64,000 nucleotides of DNA from Streptomyces sp. NWU339 (GCF_003143855.1 NZ_QFRK01000001.1:385614-449613), one strand, 5' to 3'. Shown: positions 18,891 through 28,318, numbered from the stretch's first letter. Notes: generated by a model from the sequence alone, not told the origin. Translations and numbers: made by a program.

Positions 18891-20588
18891 TCACTTCTGC
18901 TTCTCGAAGGGGCTCGCGAAGGGGAAGTAGTGCTCCAGGAACTCGTTCATCCGGACACCGACCTGCTCCCGCTCCTCGGGCGGCACGTCGACGTCGTTGA
19001 GGCAGAAGAAGTCGAAACGGCGGTTGCGGCGCAGATCGGCCAGGCGTCGTTCGGCGTCCGGGCGGCTGATGTTCACATACCGGAAGCTGTACTTGCCCGG
19101 CACGCCGCGGCCGGTCATCAGCGCGTACTGGTAGAGCAGCGGGGCCGTCACGGCGATGTCCTGCGGCGAGCGGAAGCGGGACGCCGTGGTGCGGCGGATG
19201 TCCTCCGGGAAGAGCTCCTCGAGCGCCTCCAACGTCTTGCGTTGCTGCGGCAGCGGGGTGTGCATGAAGTTGTTCGTCGTCATCCGCCCGAACTTCTCCA
19301 GCAGCAGCCGACGGACGTTCTTGCTCGCGGAGTTGGTGGCCGTCTCCTCGGCGTGCGGCTTGCCGACGCCTATCTTGAGCGGGGACACCGGGATCTTCAT
19401 CAGACCGCTGCCGTGGAAGAACTGTGCCGCGGTGACCCGGCGACCGACGAACACGTCGTCGTTGAAGTACAGGTAGTGCTCCGACAGGCCCGGGATGTGG
19501 TGCAGCCGCGTCTCGATCGCGTGTGAGTTGAACACCGGAAGGACGCCCTGCGGGAAGATGTCGCGGTGGTCGACGACCGTGATCCCCGGGGCCCGGTCGT
19601 CGAGCCAGTGCGGCTTCTGGCCGTCGGTCACGATGTAGATGTGCCGGACGAAGTCGGCGTACATCGCGAGCGAGCGCAGCGAGTACTTCAGCTCGTCGTG
19701 GCTGGTGTAGCGGGAGGCGTTGGTCTCCTTGTCCAGGATCTCGGCGATGCCGCGTTCCTGGTACCGGGCCCGCTTGGCCCTCATCTCCGGCTCCTCGCCG
19801 TCCACCCAGGTGTAGACGACGTCGACGGGGAAGGTCACGTCGTTCACGGTCGGCAGGGTGAGCGGGACGAAGCTCGGCAGCTCCCGGTCGCCGACCCGCA
19901 CCGTGGCCGGCTTCTGCTCGGACGCCGGCAGTACGTCCGTGATGCCGTTGTTCCGCGGTGCGACGAGGGACTCGGCGAAGATGTCCTCGGACGCCTGCGG
20001 CTGCACCTTGGCCAGTCGGCGAGGCCCGTCGTCGGAGGCGAGGAGCTGTGCCCCGTCCTCCCAGAACTCGATGTCGCAGGCGAGTTCCGGCCCGGCGAGC
20101 AGCTGGCCCGAGGGCCCCAGGTGGTTCTCCCCGACCCGCAGTATGGGGGCCGTACGCAAGGGGGTCGGCAGTACGCCGTCCATGAACAGTGCGGGGTGCT
20201 TGAGTTTCGCGCCGGGCAGCGGTCTGCCGATGAACACCGCCTTCCCCGCGTTCTGCGCCTCGAGGGCGGTGAGGAGACGCTCCCGGTCGACGGCGTTCAC
20301 GCCGACCGTGTGGCGCGTACGCGAGGCCGGCACCAGGAAGTAGGGGATGCCTCCCTGCTCCAGCGCGGCGACGACCAGGTCGAGGTTGGCGGCGGCCGCG
20401 TCGGCGGCGCTGAACCGCGTCACGACCCGTCCGTAGAGCTGCTGGCCGCGCACCGCCACCGGGCGGAGCACCGGGTCCGTGGTCGCTGCCATGCGGCGCC
20501 GCCGCATGGTGCGCAGCTGCCACACCCTTTCGGCGGCTTTTCGTTCGACTCGCGGTCTCATCCGCCGGGCAAAGGAACGCACGGTCAC
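18891..20588 (-). CDS. Stealth-family sugar-phosphate transferase, copy A
   Basis: Second Stealth protein, 565 residues, first in the operon. CR1 reads FPVDVVYTWVDGEEP, CR2 HDELKYSLRSLAMYADFVRH, CR3 SHAIETRLHHIPGLSEHYLY then FNDDVF, and CR4 FFCLNDVDVPPEERE. The N-terminus is basic (RRMRPRVERKAAERV). It shares the domain layout of copy B but differs at many positions, so the duplication looks old. Start GTG 20588 follows AGGAG about 12 bases upstream. Acceptor and donor are unknown. Confidence 0.9.
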   Translation of the reverse strand: MTVRSFARRMRPRVERKAAERVWQLRTMRRRRMAATTDPVLRPVAVRGQQLYGRVVTRFSAADAAAANLDLVVAALEQGGIPYFLVPASRTRHTVGVNAVDRERLLTALEAQNAGKAVFIGRPLPGAKLKHPALFMDGVLPTPLRTAPILRVGENHLGPSGQLLAGPELACDIEFWEDGAQLLASDDGPRRLAKVQPQASEDIFAESLVAPRNNGITDVLPASEQKPATVRVGDRELPSFVPLTLPTVNDVTFPVDVVYTWVDGEEPEMRAKRARYQERGIAEILDKETNASRYTSHDELKYSLRSLAMYADFVRHIYIVTDGQKPHWLDDRAPGITVVDHRDIFPQGVLPVFNSHAIETRLHHIPGLSEHYLYFNDDVFVGRRVTAAQFFHGSGLMKIPVSPLKIGVGKPHAEETATNSASKNVRRLLLEKFGRMTTNNFMHTPLPQQRKTLEALEELFPEDIRRTTASRFRSPQDIAVTAPLLYQYALMTGRGVPGKYSFRYVNISRPDAERRLADLRRNRRFDFFCLNDVDVPPEEREQVGVRMNEFLEHYFPFASPFEKQK

Positions 20589-20879
20589 GTTCTGAGCTCC
20601 TCTACATGAAGCCTTATGAACCCTTGAACATCTCTGCGCTAACCAGACAGATACATGCGACGAAAGGTTGTGGAAGAGTTCCTCAAGAGTTCACAAATGG
20701 CCGACTGCGTGCACAACTGACCCACAGTCGGGCATCGGAGGGAGTCGTTGCCCGATGGGGCGGTCGCAAGGCGCCGGGCGCATACGGACACGTGCGACCG
20801 CCCGGCTCACCGGATGCGTGCGCGCCTTCGACGATCACGCCCTGGGCCCCCACGGGCACACAGGCCCATACTGGTGGCG

Positions 20880-21101
20880 ATGACAAAGCCAGCTGCACCG
20901 AAGCGCATTCTGCCCACCAGCCCCTTCAAGGCCCCGGTCGCGCCGCCTCCCAAGCACTTCGCGGTGGGTGACCAGGTCACACACGACATGTACGGTCTCG
21001 GCCGCGTGATCGGCATCGAGGACGGAATCGCGGCACTCGTGGATTTCGGTTCGGCGCGGGAGCGGATCCTGAGCCCGTACGCCAAGATGAGCAAGCTCTG
21101 A
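20880..21101 (+). CDS. Small conserved protein with a CarD/SH3-like fold
   Basis: A 73-residue protein with a basic Pro-rich N-terminus, then FAVGDQVTHDMYGLGRVIGI, a pattern shared with the RNA-polymerase-interacting domain of CarD/TRCF and with KOW-like barrels. ATG 20880 has a weak GGTGG ribosome-binding site. It may bind nucleic acid or RNA polymerase, but it lacks the CarD C-terminal helical domain. It stands alone, facing away from the Stealth operon. The function call is tentative. Confidence 0.7.
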   Translation: MTKPAAPKRILPTSPFKAPVAPPPKHFAVGDQVTHDMYGLGRVIGIEDGIAALVDFGSARERILSPYAKMSKL

Positions 21102-21151
21102 CCGGCTCCCCGGGCTGAAGTCCGGGGACTCCCGGCCTCCTCGCCGGTGCC

Positions 21152-21171
21152 GTGCGGGTCCGTTCCCGCAC
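21152..21171. terminator. Hairpin between the CarD-like gene and the copper-protein gene
   Basis: GTGCGGG and CCCGCAC arms around a 6-base loop lie between two converging genes and could stop both transcripts. No T run is present. Confidence 0.5.
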
Positions 21172-21195
21172 CGGTGCGGTCCCGGTGAGGGCGCC

Positions 21196-23232
21196 TCAGG
21201 GGTCGATGCGAATGGGGTGGGATTCGGTCACCTGGTCCACGTCCGAGACCCTGACGGTCGCCTTCATCGTCCAGGTGCCGGGAAGGGGGAGGGTGAGATC
21301 GCTGGTGGCCCAGTAGCCGCCGCGGTCGGTCAGGCCCGCGTCGATGGGGCCGACGTCCTTCTCCTCGAGGGTGAAGGACAGGCGGAGCTCCGGGATCGAG
21401 TCCAGGGCGCCGTTGGGGGCGAACGCCACCGCCTGGATGCCGTTCTCCCCGACCCGGCCCGGGTCCAGGGTGATCTGCACGCTGCCCCTCCCGCCGGGGG
21501 TGCCGATGGCGTAGGGGATGGTGACCACCGTCGCCGCGGGCAGTCCGGCGATCGGGGCGCTCTCGGCCGCATCCGCCGCCTCGGCCTCGGCGCGGGCCGG
21601 GAGGGTGCTGGTCAGCACCGACGTGATCAGCAGCACCACGGCCGCCACGACCGCTTCCGCCAGGACGGAGACGCGCAGACCTCGCCGATGGCGGTCGGGA
21701 GCGGACGCCTCGGGGGCGGGGGCATCGGGAGCGGGGGCGTCCGGTTCGGGTGACGTCCGGGCGTCGGGGGGCAGGGGTGCGGGAGGTGCGGAGGGTGTCT
21801 TGCCCGGGGCGGAGGCGGTCACGAGTTCCGGGACCCGTTGCCGCGTCGCCGACGGTGCCTTCTCCGCAACCGCAATCGCAACCGCTGCCGGTGCCGGTGC
21901 CTCCGCCGTCTCCCCGTCCGCCGCGTCCGTCGCCGGCGCCGTCTCCGTCGCCGGCGCCGCGGCCGTCGCCAGGCGGGTGGTCCAGCGGCGGGACAGGGCC
22001 GCCGCCAGGAGCAGTACGACCGTCATCACGAGCTTGGCGGTCAGGACCCTCCCGTACGCCGAGTCCCCGAGCGCCGTCCAGGAGCCGAGACCCCGCCAGG
22101 ACTGGTAGACGCCGGTGACGACCAGCACCGTCACGGAGAGGAAGGCGAGGCGGGAGAAGCGGATGACCGTGGCGACGGGCAGCGGGGCCCCGGCGCGGAA
22201 CAGGGTGGTGAGCAGGGCCACGAGGCCGCCGAGCCAGCAGGCCATCGCCAGCAGGTGCAGCACGGACGACGCCATCGCCAGCGGGACCTGGATACCGGCC
22301 GAGGCGTGTTCGGCGGCCGCCCAGGTCAACGCCAGCGCGACGGCCAGGACGCCGCCCACGGCGAGCTGGGCGGGCGGTGTCCGGTCGCCGGCGTCCGGCT
22401 CACGGCGGCGGGTGAGGCGGGGCAGCCACAGGAGGACGGCCGCCGTGAGCACCAGCAGCGCCACCCGGGCCAGCATGGCGATGCCCGGCCGCCCGGTGAG
22501 GATGCCGGTGAAGGCCGAGAGGTCGAACGCCGTCGCGGGCGACGTGCCCTTCTCGTACGGGGCCCGCAGGACGAGGAGGACCAAAGTGGCCGTCAGCAGC
22601 GTCCACCAGCCCGTGACCAGCGGCATCCGCAGCGGGGCGGTGTCCGGCGGGCGGCACAGGGCCGCGAACGCCACCGTGCCGATGAGCAGGGCGGCGGCGA
22701 CGTACGCGAGGTAGCGGCCGGTGTTGTAGAGGCTCGAGGTGACCGGGTGCTCCGTCGGGGCCTCGGGTGCGGCGGGCGCGGCGGGCGAGGGCTTGCCGAT
22801 GGAGAACGTGAAGGCACCGGAGACGGGGTGGCTGTCCGCGGAGACCACCCGCCAGGCGACCGTGTAGGTGCCGTCGTCGAGCCCGTCGGGCAGGTCGACA
22901 CGCGCGGTGTCGGACCTGCCGTCGGCGTGCCGCGGCTCGCCCAGCTTCACCCGGTGGTTGTCGGGGCTGTAGACGCGGAACGAGTCGTCGAGCAGGGCGA
23001 CGGACTCCGTGAAGGTCAGGGTGACGTGCTGCGGGGCGGACTTGACGACGCTTCCGTCCTCGGGGACGGCCTCGCGGACGGCCGCGTGCGCGCTCGCCGG
23101 TCCGGCGCTGCCGAGGAGGAGCAGCACCAGCACGGTGCCCAGCAGCACCAGCCCTTGAAGTCGCCGGGTTCCGCGGCCCGTTCCTGCGTCGCGTCCGCCA
23201 TCGCCCACCGCCCGGCTGCCCCGTCGCTGCAC
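21196..23232 (-). CDS. CopC-CopD fusion copper resistance/transport protein
   Basis: Membrane protein of about 678 residues. A signal peptide ends at SAGPASA, leaving a new N-terminal His (residue 49) that is the usual Cu(II) ligand of CopC, with a second ligand region in SADSHPVSGAF. The CopC domain is followed by a CopD domain of about eight membrane helices (about residues 180-420), a long Ala/Pro linker, another membrane helix and a C-terminal YtkA/FixH-like beta domain ending ESHPIRIDP. Start GTG 23232 is preceded by GGCGGGGAAC. The role is probably copper acquisition or delivery to cuproenzymes. Confidence 0.88.
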   Translation of the reverse strand: MQRRGSRAVGDGGRDAGTGRGTRRLQGLVLLGTVLVLLLLGSAGPASAHAAVREAVPEDGSVVKSAPQHVTLTFTESVALLDDSFRVYSPDNHRVKLGEPRHADGRSDTARVDLPDGLDDGTYTVAWRVVSADSHPVSGAFTFSIGKPSPAAPAAPEAPTEHPVTSSLYNTGRYLAYVAAALLIGTVAFAALCRPPDTAPLRMPLVTGWWTLLTATLVLLVLRAPYEKGTSPATAFDLSAFTGILTGRPGIAMLARVALLVLTAAVLLWLPRLTRRREPDAGDRTPPAQLAVGGVLAVALALTWAAAEHASAGIQVPLAMASSVLHLLAMACWLGGLVALLTTLFRAGAPLPVATVIRFSRLAFLSVTVLVVTGVYQSWRGLGSWTALGDSAYGRVLTAKLVMTVVLLLAAALSRRWTTRLATAAAPATETAPATDAADGETAEAPAPAAVAIAVAEKAPSATRQRVPELVTASAPGKTPSAPPAPLPPDARTSPEPDAPAPDAPAPEASAPDRHRRGLRVSVLAEAVVAAVVLLITSVLTSTLPARAEAEAADAAESAPIAGLPAATVVTIPYAIGTPGGRGSVQITLDPGRVGENGIQAVAFAPNGALDSIPELRLSFTLEEKDVGPIDAGLTDRGGYWATSDLTLPLPGTWTMKATVRVSDVDQVTESHPIRIDP

Positions 23233-23354
23233 CTTGTTCCCCGCCTTTCGGCAATCCGGCTTCAGGCTGAGTACGGACGGGGGGCGCAAAACACTCACCT
23301 CCCCCGGGGAAACCACGGCTTCCCCGGGGAGCCACGGCGGCACGGGCAAAGCCG

Positions 23355-23963
23355 TCACCCGCCGAGGGCCGCCTCCCGGGTGAAGAAGGCGAGTCGGGCC
23401 CTCTTCTCCGGCAGGTACACGTCCGGCAAGTCGATCTCGGGCAGGACGACCGCGGGGCCGGCCGTGAAGCCCTGCCGCAGGAAGCGGGCGATCGCCTTCT
23501 CGTTGGCCACGTCCGGGTCGACCACCACGCGCTCGCGGTCCAGGCCCAGCAGCACGAACGTGACGACGCCGGCGATCAGCGCGGCCGTCCACCCGGGGCG
23601 CGCGCCGCCCGGTGCGGCGGGCGCGAGCAGCAGATGGAGGCCGATGTCGCCGGGTTCGACGGGGTAGCACTCACCGACCCGGTCGGCCTCCGGTTCGTAG
23701 GTCTGGAACAGGGCGGCCGGCTCACCGTCCTTGACGAGGAGGTACGCGTGGTGGGTGTCGAGCGTGTCCATGTGGGCGTAGATCTCGGCCACTTGCCGCT
23801 CGGTGAGGCCGTTCATGCCCCAGAAGACGGCGCGTTCCCCGCTCACCCAGCGGTGCAGCAGGGGCGCGTCGGCCGACGGGGCGAGCGGCAGGACGCGCAG
23901 GGAGCCGAAACCGTCGACCACCTGCTCGTGGACGGCCGCGCGGGAGTCGTACGGGTCAGACAT
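23355..23963 (-). CDS. GNAT acyltransferase, siderophore-biosynthesis (IucB/AlcB) type
   Basis: A 202-residue acetyltransferase resembling N6-hydroxylysine acyltransferases. It shows the long GNAT strand IGLHLLLAPAAPGGARPG and VVVDPDVANEKAIARFLRQGF, the acetyl-CoA loop typical of IucB/AlcB/MbtK proteins. The start ATG 23963 overlaps the stop of the upstream acylase gene by 8 bases, so it is the second gene of an iron-box operon. No hydroxylase or NIS/NRPS synthetase is nearby, so it may act on a siderophore made elsewhere. Confidence 0.85.
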   Translation of the reverse strand: MSDPYDSRAAVHEQVVDGFGSLRVLPLAPSADAPLLHRWVSGERAVFWGMNGLTERQVAEIYAHMDTLDTHHAYLLVKDGEPAALFQTYEPEADRVGECYPVEPGDIGLHLLLAPAAPGGARPGWTAALIAGVVTFVLLGLDRERVVVDPDVANEKAIARFLRQGFTAGPAVVLPEIDLPDVYLPEKRARLAFFTREAALGG

Positions 23964-26070
23964 CGGTCTCCTTCCGCAACCGCGCCCAGTCGGTGACGAC
24001 CGGGACGAGATCTCCCGTGAGCCACAGGGCCAGTTGGTCTCGGTGATGGGGTGATCCGGGGACGCCCGAGGCGCCGAGCGGCACCACCCAGCGGCTGTCC
24101 TCACGGCGGGCCAGGTCCCAGACGTACCGGGCGGCCGGGCCGCGTGCCGCGAGGTCGGTGAGGCCGGGCACGGAGGAGGTGCACAGCACGCAGTCGTGGT
24201 CGCCCGACAGACCGGGTTCGTCGTACGGCGTCGTGGGCGGCAACGCCCGCCAGGGCGCCGACCGGTGGGTGTCGCCCCAGGTGCCGGCAGGCGGCCGGAC
24301 GGCCACCTCCTCCAGTGCCGCGCGGACCGCGGCCGGGCGGTCGATGCCGTACAACTCCTCTGCGGTGAGGAGGTGTTCGAGCGCGAAGCCGATGCGCGGG
24401 AGCAGCGCCAGCCAGGGCAGGAAAACCTCCGGCCAGGCCGGGGACGTGGTCAGTGCGGCGAACGCGGGGTGCTCCGCGAGCCGCCGTACGACCGCGCCGC
24501 GCACCGCGGCGAAGACAGCCGCGTCGGCGCTGTCCGCGTCCATGCGCCGGTCCCAGCGCAGCAACCGGTCGCGCAGACCGGCCGCCGGACCGGTCAGGCC
24601 CTCGAGGGCGGCGAGGTGGTCCAGCAGGGCGGTGGCGGAGGCGAGGTGGGTGTCCATGTGGAGGGCGGGCATGTCGGCCGCGGACCAGTGCTCCTTCCGC
24701 GCGAGCAGGGCGGCGATGCGGTCGGCGCGGTGCGGCGGTGCGAACTCGACCCCGAGGGGGGAGGCCGGGCCGCGCTGGTTCGCCATCACGGCGACACCGT
24801 CGGTCAGCCCGGCGCGCGGTGGCTCGTGCCATCCCTGCCAGTCGTGGCCCGGCTCCCACGCGGGCACCGGACGGGTCCCGTTGGCCTCGGCCCGGACCGG
24901 CACCCGGCCGGCCACCCGGTGCAGCGTGCCGCCTTCGGTGTCGGCGGCCTGGATCACGTTGACGGGCTCGGCCCACAGGTCGACGGCCCGGTCCACGTCG
25001 GCGACCCGGCGGGCCCGCAGCAACGGCAGCAGGGCACCGAAGCCCAGGTCCCCGGTGACGCGCGGCGGGTAGCGCAGGGCGAGAGCGACCGGGGGCACGC
25101 CGGGCTCGGGCACGCCGTCGTCGAGGCCCTCGGGGCCACCGATGACCACCGGCCCGCGGTCGGTCTCGATCACCTCGACCCCGACCGGTTCCTCACCGGC
25201 GACCTCGATGGTCTCGGTGTGCCGGGCGGCCCGCCGCCAGACCCCGTCCGGACCGAGCGCCTCCACGCCTGCGCCGGTGCGCCGGAGTTGCTCCCGGTAG
25301 AGGTCCTGGTAGTCGGCCATGGCGTTGGTGATCGCCCAGGCGACCGTGCCGGTGTGACCGAAGTGGGCGATGCCGGGGACACCGGGCACGGCGAGGCCGA
25401 CGACGTCGAACTCCGAACAGGACAGGTGGATCTGCTGGTAGACGCCGGGGTCCTCGATGAAGCGGTGCGGGTCCCCCGCGATGACGGCCCGCCCGGTCAC
25501 CGTCCGCTCCCCGGCGACCAGCCAGCCGTTGCTGCCGGAGCTGTTGGGGCCGTCGGCGGCGAACAGCCCGACGGCGTCCGCGCCGAGGTGCTCGGCGACC
25601 CGCTCGCGCCAGAGCTTCGCGGGGAAGCCGGCGAACAGGATGTGCGTGGCGATCCAGACCGCGAGCGGTGTCCAGGGCTCCCAGCGGCCGGGCGTGAGGC
25701 CGGTGCGAGCGAACTCGGGGGCGGTGGCGGAAGCCAGCCCCTCGTTGACGCCCGCCACGTACGCCCGTAGCCAGTGCGCCGTCTCTGCATCCCGTCGTCC
25801 CTGTCGTCCCCGTCGTCCCCGTCGTTCCAGCTCGGCGAAGCAGCGGCGGGCCGTGTCGGCCAGGCGGGCGCGGCGGGCGAAGCGGTCCCAGGGGAGGGCC
25901 TCGGGGCCGAGGAAGGACGCCGAGGTGCCCTGCGCCCTGTGCCGCTCGACCTCCAGTTGCCAGGCGCGGTCGAGGGCGGTGACCCGGCCCTGGAGACGGG
26001 CGAGTTCGATCGCGTCGTCCGCGCGCAGATGCGGAATTCCCCAGTCGTCCCGAAAGATCTCACCGGCCAC
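23956..26070 (-). CDS. Penicillin-acylase-family Ntn hydrolase, iron-regulated
   Basis: A 704-residue amidohydrolase precursor of the penicillin/AHL acylase family (PvdQ, QuiP, PGA). The N-terminus EIFRDDWGIPHLRADDAIEL is typical. The autocatalytic serine is predicted at the SGSNGWLV motif, where cleavage would create the beta-chain N-terminus, and the oxyanion region reads GDPHR. Unlike PvdQ or PGA there is no signal peptide, so it should act in the cytoplasm. A run of Arg/Gly/Asp (RRGRRGRQGRRD) in the alpha chain is unusual. An iron box lies 16-34 bases upstream of the start, and a siderophore-type acyltransferase follows. Confidence 0.87.
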   Translation of the reverse strand: MAGEIFRDDWGIPHLRADDAIELARLQGRVTALDRAWQLEVERHRAQGTSASFLGPEALPWDRFARRARLADTARRCFAELERRGRRGRQGRRDAETAHWLRAYVAGVNEGLASATAPEFARTGLTPGRWEPWTPLAVWIATHILFAGFPAKLWRERVAEHLGADAVGLFAADGPNSSGSNGWLVAGERTVTGRAVIAGDPHRFIEDPGVYQQIHLSCSEFDVVGLAVPGVPGIAHFGHTGTVAWAITNAMADYQDLYREQLRRTGAGVEALGPDGVWRRAARHTETIEVAGEEPVGVEVIETDRGPVVIGGPEGLDDGVPEPGVPPVALALRYPPRVTGDLGFGALLPLLRARRVADVDRAVDLWAEPVNVIQAADTEGGTLHRVAGRVPVRAEANGTRPVPAWEPGHDWQGWHEPPRAGLTDGVAVMANQRGPASPLGVEFAPPHRADRIAALLARKEHWSAADMPALHMDTHLASATALLDHLAALEGLTGPAAGLRDRLLRWDRRMDADSADAAVFAAVRGAVVRRLAEHPAFAALTTSPAWPEVFLPWLALLPRIGFALEHLLTAEELYGIDRPAAVRAALEEVAVRPPAGTWGDTHRSAPWRALPPTTPYDEPGLSGDHDCVLCTSSVPGLTDLAARGPAARYVWDLARREDSRWVVPLGASGVPGSPHHRDQLALWLTGDLVPVVTDWARLRKETDV

Positions 26071-26085
26071 TGTGCCCCCGTTCCT

Positions 26086-26104
26086 TTAGGTTAGGCTCCC
26101 CTAA
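26086..26104. promoter_or_regulatory. Iron box (DmdR/IdeR/DtxR operator)
   Basis: TTAGGTTAGGCTCCCCTAA matches the actinobacterial iron-box palindrome TTAGGTTAGGCTAACCTAA at all but two positions. It lies just upstream of the penicillin-acylase-family gene, where Fe-loaded DmdR1 would block transcription, so the two-gene operon should be induced by iron starvation. Confidence 0.88.
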
Positions 26105-26386
26105 GTAAGCCGTGGGCGGAATCGTACGCGAAGGGTGAGTACGCGATGGGGCGGGGTCGGCAGGGCCACGGGGTACGCGAAGGCGACCGCGAAGTGGTCA
26201 CGGCGTCAGCCACGTGTCCTGCCCCAGGTGATGGGCCGCTCGGGAGATCGTCCACGGGAGGAATGCGTCGGCAACCCGGCCACACCCACCCCCTTTGACG
26301 GAAATCGACCACGACTCGCCCGGACTTGCCCACGTGTCCGAGCCGTGAGGCTGCGCCCGGAACGTCTTGACCGGTAGGCTTTCCGT

Positions 26387-26683
26387 GTGATCTTCAAGCG
26401 CATCGGAAACGGCCGGCCGCACCCCGACCACGGCCGGGAAAGCACCCGGCAGTGGGCGGACGTCGCGCCGCGCCCGGTCCGCCTCGATCAGCTCGTCACG
26501 ACGAAGCAGCAACTCGACCTCGAGACCCTCCTCGCCGAGGACTCGACCTTCTACGGCGACCTCTTCGCGCACGTCGTGAAGTGGCAGGGCGATCTCTATC
26601 TGGAGGACGGCCTGCACCGCGCGGTGCGGGCGGCGCTCCAGCAGCGCCAGGTGCTGCACGCCCGCGTCCTCGAGCTGACCTGA
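26387..26683 (+). CDS. Conserved small protein, VapB-antitoxin-like annotation family
   Basis: A 98-residue protein starting at GTG 26387 with the sequence VIFKRIGNGRPHPDHGRE. It contains RPVRLDQLVTTKQQLDLETL and ends ALQQRQVLHARVLEL. Very similar streptomycete proteins are often labelled VapB-family antitoxins, but no toxin gene is adjacent. It is conserved beside a LytR_C protein gene, so a role in cell envelope or growth control is possible. I do not assign a function. Confidence 0.75.
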   Translation: MIFKRIGNGRPHPDHGRESTRQWADVAPRPVRLDQLVTTKQQLDLETLLAEDSTFYGDLFAHVVKWQGDLYLEDGLHRAVRAALQQRQVLHARVLELT

Positions 26684-26917
26684 CCCTCCCCCGGACTCCG
26701 TCCGGGGGGACCCCAGCCGCCGGCACGTCCGCGCGGAACCGACCCCGGCCCAGGAGCCCTCGGCGTGCCGCCGGGCACCTTCGGCTTCCCCCGGTCGACC
26801 CGCCCGCGGCCCCGGGCGAAACCTGACCGAGCCCGCTTTGGCCCTTTCGGGTTGGACTGCGTGGCATCCGATGATCATCTAGTAGGCATTACCGGCGGAG
26901 CGCACTACGCTGCGCCC

Positions 26918-27568
26918 ATGAGCATGCTGACTCCTCCCGGCATGGGCGGCCAGTACCGGATCCGGGGTGACAAGTACCCGCGGATGCGCCGACCCCGTCG
27001 CCGCGGCAGGCTCGTCGCCCTGGCCACCGCGTCCCTCGCGGTGCTCGGCGTGGCCGGCTGGGGCACGCTGCAGCTCTTCGACGTCTTCACCGGCGACAAG
27101 AACCCCGCCTCCGCGGTCGGCGTCAAGGCGGGCTGTGCCCCCAAGGCGAGCCCCTCGCCGAGCCCCAGTCCCGCCCGCAGCGCCGCGCTCCCCGAACCCG
27201 GCCGGATCACGGTCAACGTCCTCAACGCCACGACCCGCAGCGGCCTGGCCCAGAAGACCGCCGACGAGCTGGAGAAGCGCGGCTTCAAGATCGGCGACGT
27301 CGGCAACGCGACCGAGGAGTACGACAAGAAGGTCAAGGGCACCGGTGTGCTGCTCGGGCCCACGTCCGCGCTCAAGTCCTCGCTGCCGGTGCTCGGCGCT
27401 CAGCTCGCCGACGCCGAACGCCGTACCGAGGCCTCCCGCAAGGGCGGCGAGCTCGACCTCATCATCGGCGACGGCTTCACCCGGCTGACGGCGAAAGCGG
27501 ACGCCGACCGGGCCCTGACCGCACTGACCGCCCCCAAGCCGGCGCCCACCGCGAAGAAGAGCTGCTGA
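26918..27568 (+). CDS. LytR C-terminal domain (LytR_C) membrane-anchored protein
   Basis: A 216-residue protein. A basic cytoplasmic tail (RMRRPRRRGR) precedes one membrane segment (LVALATASLAVLGVAGWGTL), a Ser/Pro linker and an extracytoplasmic LytR_C domain with ITVNVLNATTRSGLAQKTADEL and the typical VLLGP strand. It lacks the catalytic LytR-CpsA-Psr domain, so it probably helps bind cell-wall components rather than ligating glycopolymers. ATG 26918 is chosen because the protein then starts just before the basic tail; ATG 26924 is also possible. Confidence 0.85.
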   Translation: MSMLTPPGMGGQYRIRGDKYPRMRRPRRRGRLVALATASLAVLGVAGWGTLQLFDVFTGDKNPASAVGVKAGCAPKASPSPSPSPARSAALPEPGRITVNVLNATTRSGLAQKTADELEKRGFKIGDVGNATEEYDKKVKGTGVLLGPTSALKSSLPVLGAQLADAERRTEASRKGGELDLIIGDGFTRLTAKADADRALTALTAPKPAPTAKKSC

Positions 27569-27682
27569 AGCCGCGGCGGCCGCACGGGAGCACGGCACCC
27601 GGACGGCCGCGGGACAGGGACCCACGCGCGCACCGGACGAGGGTCCACGCGCACTACCGGGCTGCCACTCGGCCCTGTTCGG

Positions 27683-28318
27683 CTATTCGGCCGCCCCGTA
27701 CATCCGGTCCCCCGCGTCGCCGAGGCCCGGCACGATGTAGCCGTGCTCGTTGAGGCGCTCGTCGACCGACGCGGTCACGACGGTCACCGGGGTGCCGGCC
27801 AGCTCGCGCTCCATGACCTCGACGCCCTCCGGCGCGGCCAGCAGCACCACGGCGGTCACGTCGTCCGCGCCCCGCTTGATCAGCTCCTGGATCGCGGCGA
27901 CCAGCGTGCCGCCGGTGGCGAGCATCGGGTCCAGGACGTACACCTGGCGGCCGGACAGGTCCTCCGGCATCCGGGTGGCGTACGTCGCCGCCTGCAACGT
28001 CTCCTCGTCGCGGATCATGCCGAGGAAACCCACCTCGGCGGTCGGCAGCAGCCGGACCATGCCGTCCAGCATGCCGAGACCGGCCCGCAGGATCGGTACC
28101 ACCAGCGGGCGCGGGTGGGACAGCTTGACACCCGTGGTCGGCTCCACCGGCGTCCGGATGTCGACCTGTTCGGTGCGCACGTCACGCGTGGCCTCGTAGG
28201 CGAGCAGGGTGACCAGCTCGTCGGCGAGGCGACGGAAGGTCGCGGAGTCGGTGCGCCGGTCGCGCAGCGTGGTGAGCTTGTGTGCGACCAGGGGGTGGTC
28301 GACGACGTGGAGACGCAT
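27683..28318 (-). CDS. upp: Uracil phosphoribosyltransferase
   Basis: Pyrimidine salvage enzyme that makes UMP from uracil and PRPP; 211 residues, cytoplasmic. Visible are [16 protein letters not shown] at the N-terminus, the PRPP loop [12 protein letters not shown] and the uracil-binding C-terminal segment [17 protein letters not shown]. Length and motifs are normal. It converges with the LytR_C gene and diverges from a collagen-like gene. Confidence 0.97.
   Translation of the reverse strand: MRLHVVDHPLVAHKLTTLRDRRTDSATFRRLADELVTLLAYEATRDVRTEQVDIRTPVEPTTGVKLSHPRPLVVPILRAGLGMLDGMVRLLPTAEVGFLGMIRDEETLQAATYATRMPEDLSGRQVYVLDPMLATGGTLVAAIQELIKRGADDVTAVVLLAAPEGVEVMERELAGTPVTVVTASVDERLNEHGYIVPGLGDAGDRMYGAAE

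Noticed and set aside
18877..20523. N-terminal extension that would fuse into the 17,044-18,876 Stealth gene to make an 1159-residue protein
   Set aside because: The extension overlaps the other Stealth gene in a different frame and is Arg/Gly/Pro-rich without conserved motifs; ATG 18876 starts a complete Stealth protein.
26387..26683. Treating the 98-residue protein as a genuine toxin-antitoxin antitoxin
   Set aside because: No toxin gene is adjacent and no ribbon-helix-helix or AbrB pattern is clear, so the VapB label is mentioned only as a naming habit.
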